NCBI RefSeq assembly: GCF_051401765.1
Contig: NW_027480422.1
Coordinates: 17,068,001-17,132,000, forward strand
From: Calliopsis andreniformis
Lineage: Eukaryota; Arthropoda; Insecta; Hymenoptera; Andrenidae
DNA: 64,000 nucleotides
Direction: 5' to 3'
Part shown: one piece after another, positions 27,384 to 38,163 of the stretch
Layout: each line of letters opens with the position of its first letter
How positions within the stretch are numbered: position 1 is the stretch's first letter
The notes under the pieces: model-generated
Databases searched by the model: none
Seen by the model: the letters and a program-made list of their open reading frames with translations, nothing else
Told to the model about the DNA's origin: nothing
Position numbers and translations under genes: made by a program

Positions 27384-27715
27384 TCTAAGGCCCTAACTAT
27401 TCGATGTGGTGGAGCTACGCCACAGAGCGAAACCTACGTTGCTCGGAACATAGAAATGACCATAGCTTTCACACTGGTTGCAATTATTTCTGTTATACAA
27501 GGGAAAGACTGTTGTATTTATATTGTATTTTATGCTTCTGGCGTTGACTTCTTAGGCCCTACCTGTTCGATCTGGTGGAGCAACGCCCTAGAGTGAAGCC
27601 TAGGTTGCCCCGAATGTAGAAATGACCATCACTTTCACAATGGTTGCAGTTATTCTTGTTATACGATGGAAAAACTGTTGTATTTATTATGTATTTTATG
27701 CCTCTGGCGTTGACT
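27384..27715 (+). repeat. Diverged relative of HOR A monomers 19-20
   Basis: Carries the A-specific marker GGAGCTACGCCACAGAGCG, with CGAAACCTACGTTGC downstream, as at 6309-6475. It differs from A by CTGTTCG near 27565, by CCCTAGAGTGAAG in place of CCCAAGAGTGTAG, and more so toward its right end. It is older or less homogenised than the A array itself. Confidence 0.85.
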
Positions 27716-28213
27716 CCTAAGGCCGTAGCTACTCGATGTGGTGGAGCAACGCCCTAGAGTGAAGCCTAGGTTGCCCGGAACGTAGAAATGACCATAGCTT
27801 TCATACTGGTTGCAATTATTCGTTTTATACGATGGAAAAGCTGTTGTATTTATTTTGTATTCGGTGCTCCTGGCGTTGACTTCTTAGGCCCTAGCTATTG
27901 GATCTCGTGGAACAACGCCCTAGAGTGAAGCCTAGGTTGCCCGGAACGCAGTAATGACCATAACATTCATACTGGTTGCAATTATACGTTTTATACGATG
28001 GAAAAACTGTTGTATTTTTATTTTAGTTTATGCTTCTAGCGTTGACTTCTAAGTCCCTAGCTAATCGATGTTGTGGAGCAACGCCCTAGAGTGAAGCCTA
28101 GGTTGCGCGGAACGTAGAAATGACCATACCTTTCACACTGGTTGCAATTATTCCTGTTATACAAGGGAAAAACTGTTGTATTTATATTGTATTTTATGCT
28201 TCTGGCGTTGACT
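27716..28213 (+). repeat. Three-monomer block shared with about 42.7-43.1 kb
   Basis: From about 27779 to 28206 this matches 42717-43140, including the uncommon TATTCGGTGCTCCTGG, GGATCTCGTGGAACAACG, ATTATACGTTTTATACG and TTTTAGTTTATGCTTC variants. The two copies differ at a few bases. The distance, about 14.9 kb, is the longest block duplication I noticed in the window. Confidence 0.8.
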
Positions 28214-28958
28214 TCTTAGGCCCTAACTATTCGATATGGTGGAGCAACGCCCTAGAGTGAAGCCTAGGTTGCCCGGAACGTAGAAATGACCATAACTATC
28301 AGACTGGTTGCAATTATTCGTTTTATACCGTGGAAAGACTGTTGTATTTATATTGTATTTTATGCGTCTGGAGTTGTTTTCTAAGGCCCTAACTATTCGG
28401 CTTGGTGGACTAACGCCCTAGAGTGAAGCCTAGGTTGCACGGAACGTAGAAATGCCCATTACTTTCACACTGGTGTTAATTATTCCTGTTATACGATGGA
28501 ATAACTGTTGTATTTTTATTTTATTTTGTGCTTCTGGCGTTGACTTCTAAGGTCCTAGCTATTCGATCTGGTGGCGCAACGCTCGATAGTGAAGCCTAGG
28601 TTGCCCGGAACTGAGAAATGACCATCACCTTCACTCTGGTTGCAATTATTCCTGTTATACGATGGAAAAACTGTGGTATTTATATTATATTTTATGCTTC
28701 TGGCGTAGGCTTCTTAGGCCCTAACTATTCGATCTGGGGGAACCACGCCCTAGACTGAAGCCTAGGTTGCCCGGAACGTAGAAATGACCATCACTTTCAC
28801 ACTGGTTGCAATTATTCCTGTTATACGATGGAAAAAGTGTTGTATTTATATTGTATTTTATGCTTCTGGCGTTGACTTCTAAGGCCGCAGCTATTCGATG
28901 TGGTCGGAGCAACGCCCTAGAGTGAAGCCTAGGTTGCCCGGAACGTAGAAATGACCAT
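28214..28958 (+). repeat. Diverged relative of HOR A monomers 21-4 (includes the unit boundary)
   Basis: From about 28325 it follows the end of unit A (TATACCGTGG, GCGTCTGGAGTTGTTT) straight into unit monomer 1 (28380, ATTCGGCTTGGTGG), monomer 2 (28546, CGCTCGATAGTG), monomer 3 (28712, CTGGGGGAACCACGCC) and the first part of monomer 4. Similarity ends near 28958. An extra C at 28905 (GTGGTCGGAGC) makes one monomer 167 bp. The A-unit order across its boundary is therefore preserved outside the A array. Confidence 0.86.
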
Positions 28959-29759
28959 AGCTTTCACACTGGTTGCAATTATTCCTGTTATACAAGGGAA
29001 AAACTGTTGTATTTATATTGTATTTTATGCTTCTGGCGTTGACTTCTTAGGCCCTAACTATTCGATCTGGTGGAGCATGGCCCTAGAGTGAAGCCTAGGT
29101 TGCCCGGAATGCTGAAATGACCATCACTTTCACACTGGTTGCAATTATTCTTGTTATACGATGGAAAAACTGTTGTATTTATTTTGTATTTTATGCCTCT
29201 GGCGTTGACTCCTAAGGCCGTAGCTATTCGATGTGGTGGAACAACGCCCTAGAGTGAAGCCTAGGTTGCCCGGAACGTAGAAATGACCATGTCTTTCACA
29301 CTGGTTGCAATTATTCCTGTTATACGATGGAAAAACTGTTGTATTTATATTATATTTTATGCTTCCGGCGTAGACTTCTTAGGCCGTAACTATTCGATCA
29401 AGTGGAATGACGCCCTAGAGTGAAGCCTAGGTTGCCCGTATCGTAGAAATGACCATATCTTTCACACGGGTTGCAATTATTCCTGTTATACGATGGAAAA
29501 ACTGGTGTATTTCTATTGTATTTTATGCTTCTGAAGTTGACTTCTTAGGCCCTAACTATTCGATCTGGTGGAGCAACGCCCTAGGGTGAAGCCTAGGTTG
29601 CCCGGAACATAGAAATGAGCATAACTTTCATACTGGTTGCAATTATTCGTTCTATACCGTGGAAAAACTGTTGTATTTATATTGTATTTTATGCGTCTGG
29701 AGTTGTTTTCTAAGGCCCTAACTATTCGGCCTGGTGGACCAACGCCCTAGAGCGAAGCC
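28959..29759 (+). repeat. Mosaic satellite, no higher-order period
   Basis: About five monomers in non-periodic order. The first part, 28920-29280, is close to 33720-34080 (shared ATAGCTTTC, GTTATACAAGGG and GGAGCATGGCCC markers). The rest includes CGATCAAGTGGAATGACG near 29396, not seen elsewhere. No gene or mobile element. Confidence 0.75.
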
Positions 29760-30590
29760 TAGGTTGCACGGAACGTAGAAATGCCCATGACTTTCACACT
29801 GGTTGTAATTATTCCTGTTAGACGATGGAATAACTCTTGTATTTTTATTTTATTTTGTGCTTCTGGCGTTGACTTCTAAGGCCGTAGCTATACGATGTGG
29901 TGGAGCAATGCCCTAGAGTGAAGCCTAGGTTGCCCGGAACGTAGAAATGACCATACCATTCACACTGGTTGCAATTATTCCTGTTATACACGGGAAAAAC
30001 TGTTGTATTTATATTGTTTTTTATGCTTCTGGCGTTGACTGCCTGGGCCCTAACTATTCTATCTGGAGCAGCAACGCCATAGAGTGAAGCCCAGGTTGCC
30101 CGTATCGTAGAAATGACCATATCTTTCACACTGGTTGTAATTATTCCTGTTATACGATGGAAAAACTGTTGTACATATATCGTATTTTATGCTTCTGGCA
30201 TTGACTTCTTAGGCCCTAACTATTCGATATGGCGGAGCAACGCCCTAGGGTGAAGCCTAGGTTGCCCGGAACGTAGAAATGACCATAACTATCAGACTGG
30301 TTTCAATTATTCGTTTTATACGATGGAAAGACTGTTCCACTTATATTGTATTTTATAGTTATGGCGTTGTCTTCTAGGGCCGTAGCTATTCGATGTGGTT
30401 GCGCAACGCCCTAGAGTGATGCCTAGGTTGCCCGGAACGTAGAAATGACCATTACTTCCACACTGTTTGCAATTATTCATATCATACAGTGGAAAAACTG
30501 TTGTATTTATATGGCATTTTATGCTTCTGGCATTGACTTCTAAGGCCCTAACTATTCGATGTGGTGGAGCAACGCCCTAGAGTGAAGCCT
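29760..30590 (+). repeat. Five-monomer block shared with 36062-36890
   Basis: Both copies carry CTGTTAGACGATGG, ACACGGGAAAAACTG, GACTGCCTGGGCCC, GGAGCAGCAACGCC and ATTCATATCATACAGTGG in the same order. The offset is about 6.30 kb and not an exact multiple of 166, because of small indels. Differences include TGGTTTCAATT near 30299 against TGGTTGCAATT. Confidence 0.8.
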
Positions 30591-31440
30591 ACGTTGCCCG
30601 GAACGTAGAAATGACCATAGCTTTCACACTGGTTGCAATTATTCCTGTTATGCAAGGGAAAATCTGTTGTATTTATATGGTATTTTATGCTTCTGGCGTT
30701 GACTTGTTAGGCCCTAACTATTCGATCTGGGGGAACCACGCCCTAGACTGAAGCCTAGGTTGCCCGGAATGCTGAAATGACCATCACTTTCACATTCGTT
30801 GCAATTATTCTTGTTATACGATGGAAAAACTGTTGTATTTATTTTGTATTTTATGCGTCTGGCGTTGACTCCTAAGGCCGTAGCTATTCGATGTGGTGCA
30901 GCAACGCCCTAGAGTGAAGCCTAGATTTCCCGGTACGTAGAAATGACCATGTCTTTCACACTGGTTGCAATTATTCCTGTTATGCGATGGAAAAACTGTT
31001 GTATTTATATTATATTTTATGCTTCAGACGTTGACTTCTAAGGCCGTAGCTATTCGATGATGTGGAGAAACGCCCTAGAGTGAAGCCTAGGTTGCCCGGA
31101 AAGTAGAAATGACCATTACCTCCACACTGTTTGCAATTATTCATTTTATACAATGGAAATACTGTTGTATTTATACTGTTTTTTATAGTTATGGCGTTGA
31201 CTTCTAAGGCCGTAGCTATTCCATCTGGTGGAACGACGCCCTAGAGTGAAGCGTAGGTTGCCCGTATCGTAGAAATGACTATACCTTTCACACTGTTTGC
31301 AATTATTCCTGTTATACGATGGAAAAACTGTTGTATTTCTATTGTATTTTATGCTTCTGGCGTTGTCTTCTTAGGCCCTAACTATTCGATCTGGTGGAGC
31401 AACGCCCTAGGGTGAAGCCTAGGTTGCCCGGAACGTAGAA
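30380..31440 (+). repeat. Six-monomer block shared with 39010-40060
   Basis: Shared rare markers in order: GGTTGCGCAACGCC, CATATCATACAGTGG, CTACGTTGCCC, TTATGCAAGGGAAAA, CTGGGGGAACCACGCC, AATGCTGAAATGACC and TTCACATTCGTTGC. The offset is 8630 bp at the ATGCAAGGG marker (52 monomers less 2 bp). It overlaps the end of the preceding shared block, so the mosaic pieces share edges. Confidence 0.8.
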
Positions 31441-31698
31441 ATGACAATACCTTTCACACTGGTTGCAATTATTCCTGTTATACAAGGGAAAAACTGTTGT
31501 ATTTATATTGTATTTTATGCTTCTGGCGTTGACTTCCTGGGACCTAACTATTCTATCTGGAGGAGCAACGCCCTAGAGTGAAGCCTAGGTTGCCCGGAAT
31601 GCAGAAATGACCATCACTTTCACACTGGTGGCAATTATTCCTGTTATACGATGGAGACTGTTGGATTTTTAATGTATTTTATGCTTCTGGCATTGACT
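31441..31698 (+). repeat. Short-monomer block with the GATGGAGACTG deletion, copy 1
   Basis: Contains TTCCTGGGACC and a monomer of 164 bp, from 31535, in which GATGGAAAAACTG is reduced to GATGGAGACTG. Close relatives are at about 34080-34352 and 40890-41157, and a variant with GATGGAGACAG lies near 46250 and 56539. The shared indel shows common descent. Confidence 0.8.
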
Positions 31699-32196
31699 TC
31701 TTAGGCCCTAACTATTCGATCTGGTGGAACAACGCCCTAGGGTGAAGCCTAGGTTGCCCGGAACGTAGAAATGACCATCACTTTCACACTGGTTGCAATT
31801 ATTCCTGTTAGAGGATAGAAGAACTGTTTTATTTATATTCTATTTTATGCTTCTGGCGTTGACTTCTAAGGCCGCAGCTATTCGATGTGGTGGAACGACG
31901 CCGTAGAGTGCAGCCTAGGTTGCCAGTATCGTAGAAATGACCATATCTTTCACACTGGTTGCAATTATTCGTTTTATACGATGGAAAGACTGTTGTATTT
32001 CTATTGTATTTTATGCTTCTGGCGTTGACTTGTTAGGCCCTAACTATTCGATCTGGAGGTGCAACGCCCTAGAGAGAAGCCTATATTGCCCGGAATGTAG
32101 AAATGACCATAACTATCAGACTGGTTGCAATTATTCGTTTTATACAATGGAAAAACTGTTGTATTTATATTGTATTTTATGCTTCAGGCGTTGACT
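31699..32196 (+). repeat. Cassette E copy 1 (three monomers)
   Basis: 498 bp: a monomer with TAGAGGATAGAAGAACTG and TATTCTATTTTATG, a monomer with GACGCCGTAGAGTGCAGCC and TTGCCAGTATCG, and a monomer with TGTTAGGCCC, GGAGGTGCAACGCC and AGCCTATATTGCCC. This trio recurs at 37176, 39999 and 44642. Two-monomer versions are at 34353 and 35349. Confidence 0.85.
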
Positions 32197-32580
32197 TCTT
32201 AGGCCCTAACTATTCGCACTGGTGGAACAACGCCCTAGAGTGATGCCTAGGTAGCCCGGATCGTAGAAATGACCATTACTTGCACACCGGATGCAATTAT
32301 TCGTTTTATACGATGGAAAAACTGTTGTATTTATTTTGTATTTGGTGCTCCTGTCGTTGACTTCTTAGGCCCTAACTATTGGATCTGGTGGACCAACGCC
32401 CTAGAGTGAAGCCTAGCTTGCCCGGCACGTAGAAATGACCATTACTACCACACTGTTTGCAATTATTCATATTATACAGTGGAAAAACTGCTGTATCTAT
32501 ATTGTATTTTATGCTCCTGGCATTGACTTCTAAGGCCCTAACTATTCGATGTGGTGGAGCAACGCCCTAGAGTGAAGCCT
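32197..32580 (+). repeat. Two-monomer block shared with 35681-36060
   Basis: Follows cassette E here and again after the third cassette. Shared markers are CGCACTGGTGGAACAACG, TGCACACCGGATGC, TATTTGGTGCTCCTGTCG and GAAAAACTGCTGTAT. A related but changed version follows 41330. Confidence 0.78.
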
Positions 32581-33340
32581 AGGTTGCCCTGGAACGTAGA
32601 AATGACCATCACTTTCACACTGGTTGCAATTATTCTTGTTATACGATGGAAAAACTGTTGTATTTATTTTGTATTTTATGCCTCTGGCGTTTACTCCTAA
32701 GGCCGTAGCTATTCGATGTGGTGGAGCAACGCCCTAGAGGGAAGCCTAGGTTGCACGGAACGTAGAAATGACCATGTCTTTCACACTGGTTGCAATTATT
32801 AGTGTTATACGATGGAAGAACTGTTGTATTTATATTGTATTTTATGCTTCTGGCGTTGACTTCTAAGGCCGCAGCTATTCGATGTGGTGGAGCAACGCCC
32901 TAGAGTGAAGCTTAGGATGCCCGGAACGTAGAAATGACCATACCTTTCACACTGGTTGCAATTATTCCTGTTATACAGGGGAAAAACTGTTGTATTTATA
33001 TTGTTTTTTATGCTTCTGGCGTTGACTTCCTGGGCCCTAACTATTCTATCTGGAGGAGCAACGCCCTAGAGTGAAGCCTAGGTTGCCCGGAATGCAGAAA
33101 TGACCATTACTTTCACACTGGTGGTAATTATTCCTGTTATACGATGGAATAACTGTTGTATTTTTATTTTATTTTGTGCTTCTGGCGTTGACTTCTAAGG
33201 TCCTAGCTATTCGATCTGGTGGGGCAACGCTCGATAGTGAATCCTAGGTTGCCCGGAACTTAGAAATGACCATCACCTTCACTCTGGTTGCAATTATTCT
33301 TGTTATACGATAGAAAAACTGTTGTATTTATTTTGTATTT
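32520..33340 (+). repeat. Five-monomer block shared with 38164-38985
   Basis: Both copies contain the same 1 bp insertion (GTTGCCCTGGAACG, near 32583 and 38226), followed by GGCGTTTACTCC, TATTAGTGTTATACG, GAAGCTTAGGATGCCC and TACAGGGGAAAAACTG. The offset is 5643 bp (34 monomers less 1 bp). The shared insertion excludes independent origin. Confidence 0.83.
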
Positions 33341-33620
33341 TATGCCTCTGGCGTTTACTCCTAAGGCCGTAGCTATTCGATGTGGTGGAGCAACGCCCTA
33401 GAGGGAAGCCTAGGTTGCACGGAACGTAGAAATGACCATGTCATTCACACTGGTTGCAATTATTCGTTTTATACGATGGAAAAACTGTTGTATTTATTTT
33501 GTATTTTTTGCCTCTGGCGTTTACTCCTAAGGCCGTAGCTATTCGATGTGGTGGAGCAACGCCCTAGAGGGAAGCCTAGGTTGCCCGGAACGTAGAAATG
33601 AACATGTCTTTCACACTGGT
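33320..33620 (+). repeat. Local tandem duplication of a monomer type
   Basis: The TTTACTCCTAAGGCCG monomer with CCCTAGAGGGAAGCC appears twice in succession here (the TTTACTCC marker near 33355 and 33520) and once near 32690. Differences such as ATTTTTTGCC for ATTTTATGCC show the copies are not fresh. This is the smallest-scale expansion in the window. Confidence 0.7.
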
Positions 33621-34352
33621 TGCAATTATTCCTGTTATACGATGGAAAAAGTGTTGTATTTATATTGTATTTTATGCTTCTGACGTTGACTTCTAAGGCC
33701 GCAGCTATTCGATGTTGTGGAGCAACGCCCTAGAGTGAAGCCTAGGTTGCCCGGAACGTAGAAATGACCATAGCTTTCACACTGGTTGCAATTATTCCTG
33801 TTATACAAGGGAAAAACTGTTGTATTTATATTGTATTTTATGCTTCTGGTGTTGACTTCTTAGGCCCTAACTATTCGATCTGGTGGAGCATGGCCCTAGA
33901 GTGAAGCCTAGGTTGCCCGGAATGGTGAAATGACCATCACTTTCACATTCGTTGCAATTATTCTTGTTATACGATGGAAAAACTGTTGCATTTATTTTGT
34001 ATTTTATGCCTCTGGCGTTGACTCCTAAGGCCGTAGCTATTCGATGTGGTGGAGAATCGCCCTAGAGTGAAGCCTAGGTTGCCCGGAATGTAGAAATGAC
34101 CATACCTTTCACACTGGTTGCAATTATTCCTGTTATACAAGGGAAAAACTGTTGCATTTATATTGTATTTTATGCTTCTGGCGTTGACTTCCTGGGACCT
34201 AACTATTCCATCTGGAGGAGCAACGCCCTAGAGTGAAGCCTAGGTTGCCCGGAATGCAGAAATGACCATCACTTTCACACTGGTGGCAATTATTCCTGTT
34301 ATACGATGGAGACTGTTGGTTTTTAATGTATTTTATGCTTCTGGCATTGACT
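33620..34352 (+). repeat. Mosaic block related to 28920-29280 and to 31441-31698
   Basis: The left part (about 33720-34080) resembles 28920-29280, including GGAGCATGGCCC. The right part (from about 34080) resembles 31441-31698 with CTTCCTGGGACC and the GATGGAGACTG short monomer, here 163 bp (34190-34352). Confidence 0.75.
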
Positions 34353-34684
34353 TCTTTGGCCCTAACTATTCGATCTGGTGGAGCAACGCCCAAGGGTGAA
34401 GCCTAGATTGCCCGGAACGTAGAAATGACCATCACTTTCACACTGGTTGCAATTATTCCTGTTATAGGATAGAAAAACTGTTTTATTTATATTGTATTTT
34501 ATGCTTCTGGCGTTGACTTCTAAGGCCGCAGCTATTCGATGTGGTGGAACGACGCCGTAGAGTGCAGCCTAGGTTGCGAGTATCGTAGAAATGACCATAT
34601 CTTTCACACTGGTTGCAATTATTCGTTTTATACGATGGAAAGACTGTTGTATTTCTATTGTATTTTATGCTTCTGGCGTTGACT
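34353..34684 (+). repeat. Cassette E copy 2 (first two monomers only)
   Basis: Has the TAGGATAGAAAAACTG monomer and the CGTAGAGTGCAGCC monomer, here with TTGCGAGTATCG rather than CCAGTATCG. It then changes at 34685 to a TCTAAGGCCCTATGTATTCG monomer, so the third cassette monomer is absent. Confidence 0.8.
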
Positions 34685-35348
34685 TCTAAGGCCCTATGTA
34701 TTCGATCTGGTGGAGCAATGCCTGAGTGTTAAGTCTAGGATGCCCGGAACGTAGGAATGGCCGTTATTTTCACACTGGTTGCAATTACTCATTTTATACG
34801 ATGGAAAAACTGTTGTACATATATCGTATTTTATGCTTCTGGCATTGACTTCTTAGGCCCTAACTATTCGATATGGCGGAGCAACGCCCTAGGGTGATGC
34901 CTAGGTTGCCCGGAACGTAGAAATGACGATAGCTATCAGACTGGTTGCAATTATTCGTTTTATACGATGGAAAGACTGTTCTATTTATATTGTATTTTAT
35001 AGTTATGGCGTTGTCTTCTAGGGCCGTAGCTATTCGATGTGGTTGCGCAACGCCCTAGAGTGAAGCCTAGGTTGCCCCAATCGTAGAAATGACCATTACT
35101 TCCACACTGTTTGCAATTATTCATATCATACAGTGGAAAAACTGTTGTATTTATATGGCATTTTATGCTTCTGGCATTGACTTCTAAGGTCCTAGCTATT
35201 CGATCTGGTGGAGCAACGCTCTCGAGTGAAGCCTAGGTTGCCCGGAACTTAGAAATGACCATCACCTTCACTCTGGTTGCAATCATTACTGTTATACGAT
35301 GGAAAAACTGTGGTATTTATATTGTATTTTATGCTTCTGGCGTAGTCT
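34685..35348 (+). repeat. Mosaic satellite with the AGTGTTAAG-type monomer
   Basis: Four monomers. The first has CCTATGTATTCG and GAGTGTTAAGTCTAGG, a type also found near 43320, 46300, 46970 and 51610. The others include the GGTTGCGCAACGCC and CATATCATACAGTGG types. No longer period. Confidence 0.72.
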
Positions 35349-35680
35349 TCTTAGGCCCGAACTATTCGATCTGGGGGAACCACGCCCTAGACTGAAGCCT
35401 AGGTTGCCCGGAACGTAGAAATGACCATCACTTTCACACTGGTTGCAATTATTCGTTTTATACGATGGAAAGACTGTTGTATTTCTATTGTATTTTATGC
35501 TTCTGGCGTTGACTTGTTAGGCCCTAACTATTCGATCTGGAGGTGCAACGCCCTAGAGAGAAGCCTATATTGCCCGGAATGTAGAAATGACCATAACTAT
35601 CAGACTGGTTGCAGTTACTCGTTTTATACAATGGAAAAACTGTTGTATTTATATTGTATTTTATGCTTCAGGCGTTGACT
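35349..35680 (+). repeat. Cassette E copy 3, entered through a chimeric monomer
   Basis: The first monomer begins as the CTGGGGGAACCACGCC type (A monomer 3-like) and switches between about phase 80 and 110 to the cassette type (ATTCGTTTTATACGATGG, TTTCTATTGTATT). The second is the TGTTAGGCCC and GGAGGTGCAACG monomer. The switch lies in sequence shared by both parents. Confidence 0.78.
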
Positions 35681-36885
35681 TCTTAGGCCCTAACTGTTCG
35701 CACTGGTGGAACAACGCCCTAGAGTGATGCCTAGGTTGCCCGGATCGTAGAAATGACCATTACTTGCACACCGGATGCAATTATGCGTTTTATACGATAG
35801 AAAAACTGTTGTATTTATTTTGTATTTGGTGCTCCTGTCGTTGACTTCTTAGGCCCTAACTATTGGATCTGGTGGACCAACGCCCTAGAGTGAAGCCTAG
35901 CTTGCCCGGAACGTAGAAATGACCATTACTACCACACTGTTTGCAATTATTCATATTATACAGTGGAAAAACTGCTGTATTTATATTGTATTTTATGCTT
36001 CTGGCATTGACTTCTAAGGCCCTAACTATTCGATGTGGTGGAGCAACGCCCTAGAGTGAAGCCTAGGTTGCACGGAACGTAGAAATGCCCATTACTTTCA
36101 CACTGGTGGTAATTATTCCTGTTAGACGATGGAATAACTCTTGTATTTTTATTTTATTTTGTGCTTCTGGCGTTGACTTCTAAGGCCGTAGCTATTCGAT
36201 GTGGTGGAGCAATGCCCTAGAGTGAAGCCTAGGTTGCCCGGAACGTAGAAATGACCATACCATTCACACTGGTTGCAATTATTCCTGTTATACACGGGAA
36301 AAACTGTTGTATTTATATTGTTTTTTATGCTTCTGGCGTTGACTGCCTGGGCCCTAACTATTCTATCTGGAGCAGCAACGCCCTAGAGTGAACCCCAGGT
36401 TGCCCGTATCGTAGAAATGACCATATCTTTCACACTGGTTGTAATTATTCCTGTTATACGATGGAAAAACTGTTGTACATATATCGCTATTTTATGCTTC
36501 TGGCATTGACTTCTTAGGCCCTAACTATTCGATATGGCGGAGCAACGCCCTAGGGTGAAGCCTAGGTTGCGCGGAACGTAGAAATGACCATAACTATCAG
36601 ACTGGTTGCAATTATTCGTTTTATACGATGGAAAGACTGTTCTACTTATATTGTATTTTATAGTTATGGCGTTGTCTTCTAGGGCCGTAGCTATTCGATG
36701 TGGTTGCGCAACGCCCTAGAGTGAAGCCTAGCTTGCCCGGAACGTAGAAATGACCATTACTTCCACACTGTTTGCAATTATTCATATCATACAGTGGAAA
36801 AACTGTTGTATTTATATGGCATTTTATGCTTCTGGCATTGACTTCTAAGGCCCTAACTATTCGATGTGGTGGAGCAACGCCCTAG
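35681..36885 (+). repeat. Mosaic satellite carrying second copies of 32197-32580 and 29760-30590
   Basis: 35681-36060 pairs with 32197-32580, and 36062-36890 pairs with 29760-30590. An extra base in ATATCGCTATTTTATG near 36482 makes one monomer longer than its partner. The blocks adjoin in an order not found at their other locations. Confidence 0.77.
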
Positions 36886-38163
36886 AGTGAAGCCTAGGTT
36901 GCCCGGAAAGTGGAAATGACCATTACCTCCACACTGTTTGCAATTATTCATTTTATACAATGGAAATACTGTTGTATTTATACTGTTTTTTATAGTAATG
37001 GCGTTGACTTCTAAGGCCGCAGCTATTCCATCTGGTGGAACGACGCCCTACAGTGAAGCCTAGGTTGCCCGTATCGTAGAAATGACTATACCTTTCACAC
37101 TGTTTGCAATTATTCCTGTGATACGATGGAAAAACTGTTGTATTTCTATTGTATTTTATGCTTCTGGCGTTGTCTTCTTAGGCCCTAACTATTCGATCTG
37201 GTGGAACAACGCCCTAGGGTGAAGCCTAGGTTGCCCGGAACATAGAAATGACCATCACTTTCACACTGGTTGCAATTATTCCTGTTATAGGATAGAAAAA
37301 CTGTTTTATTTATATTCTATTTTATGCTTCTGGCGCTGACTTCTAAGGCCGCAGCTATTCGATGTGGTGGAACGACGCCGTAGAGTGCAGCCTAGGATGC
37401 CAGTATCGTAGAAATGACCATATCTTTCACACTGGTTGCAATTATTCGTTTTATACGATGGAAAGACTGTTGTATTTCTATTGTATTTTATGCTTCTGGC
37501 GTTGACTTGTTAGGCCCTAACTATTCGATCTGGAGGTGCAACGCCCTAGAGAGAAGCCAATATTGCCCGGAATGTAGAAATGACCATAACTATCAGACTG
37601 GTTGCAGTTATTCGTTTTATACAATGGAAAAACTGTTGTATTTATATTGTATTTTATGCTTCAGGCGTTCACTTCTTAGGCCCTAACTATTCGATGTGGT
37701 GGAGCAACGCCCTAGAGTGAAGCCTAGGTTGCACGGAACGTAGAAATGCCCATTACTTTCACACTGGTGGTAATTATTCCTGTTATACGATGGAATAACT
37801 GTTGTATTTTTATTTTATTTTGTGCTTCTGGGGTTGACTTCTAAGGTCCTAGCTATTCGATCTGGTGGGGCAACGCTCGATAGTGAATCCTAGGTTGCCC
37901 GGAACTTAGAAATGACCATCACCTTCACTCTGGTTGCAATTATCCCTGTTATACGATGGAAAAACTATGGTATTTATATTGTATTTTATGCTTCTGGCGT
38001 AGGCTTCTTAGGCCCTAACTATTCGATCTGGTGGAGCAACGCCCTAGAGTGAAGCCTAGGTTGCCCGGAACGTAGAAATGACCATACCTTTCACACTGGT
38101 TGCAATTATTCCTGTTATACAAGGGAAAAACTGTTGTATTTATATTGTATTTTATGCTTCTGG
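36886..38163 (+). repeat. 1.28 kb duplicated block, left copy
   Basis: Matches 39709-40986 at a constant offset of 2823 bp (17 monomers plus 1 bp) with few differences, such as AAGTGGAAATG against AAGTAGAAATG and CCTAGGATGCC against CCTAGGTTGCC near 37390. It includes cassette E copy 4 and a GACTATACCTTTC monomer, and ends where CATTGACTTCTAAGG here corresponds to CGTTGACTTCCTGGG in the other copy. Confidence 0.85.
37176..37673 (+). repeat. Cassette E copy 4
   Basis: Complete three-monomer cassette with TAGGATAGAAAAACTG, CGTAGAGTGCAGCC and GGAGGTGCAACGCC. Differs from copy 1 by GCGCTGACTTC, AGCCAATATTGCCC and CAGGCGTTCAC, changes shared with copy 5. Confidence 0.85.

Noticed and set aside
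28721..28912. Minus-strand open frames (also 29845-30129, 34199-34393, 43591-43824, 47238-47471)
   Set aside because: Reverse reading of the same monomers; no conserved start, no shared boundaries, no coding features.
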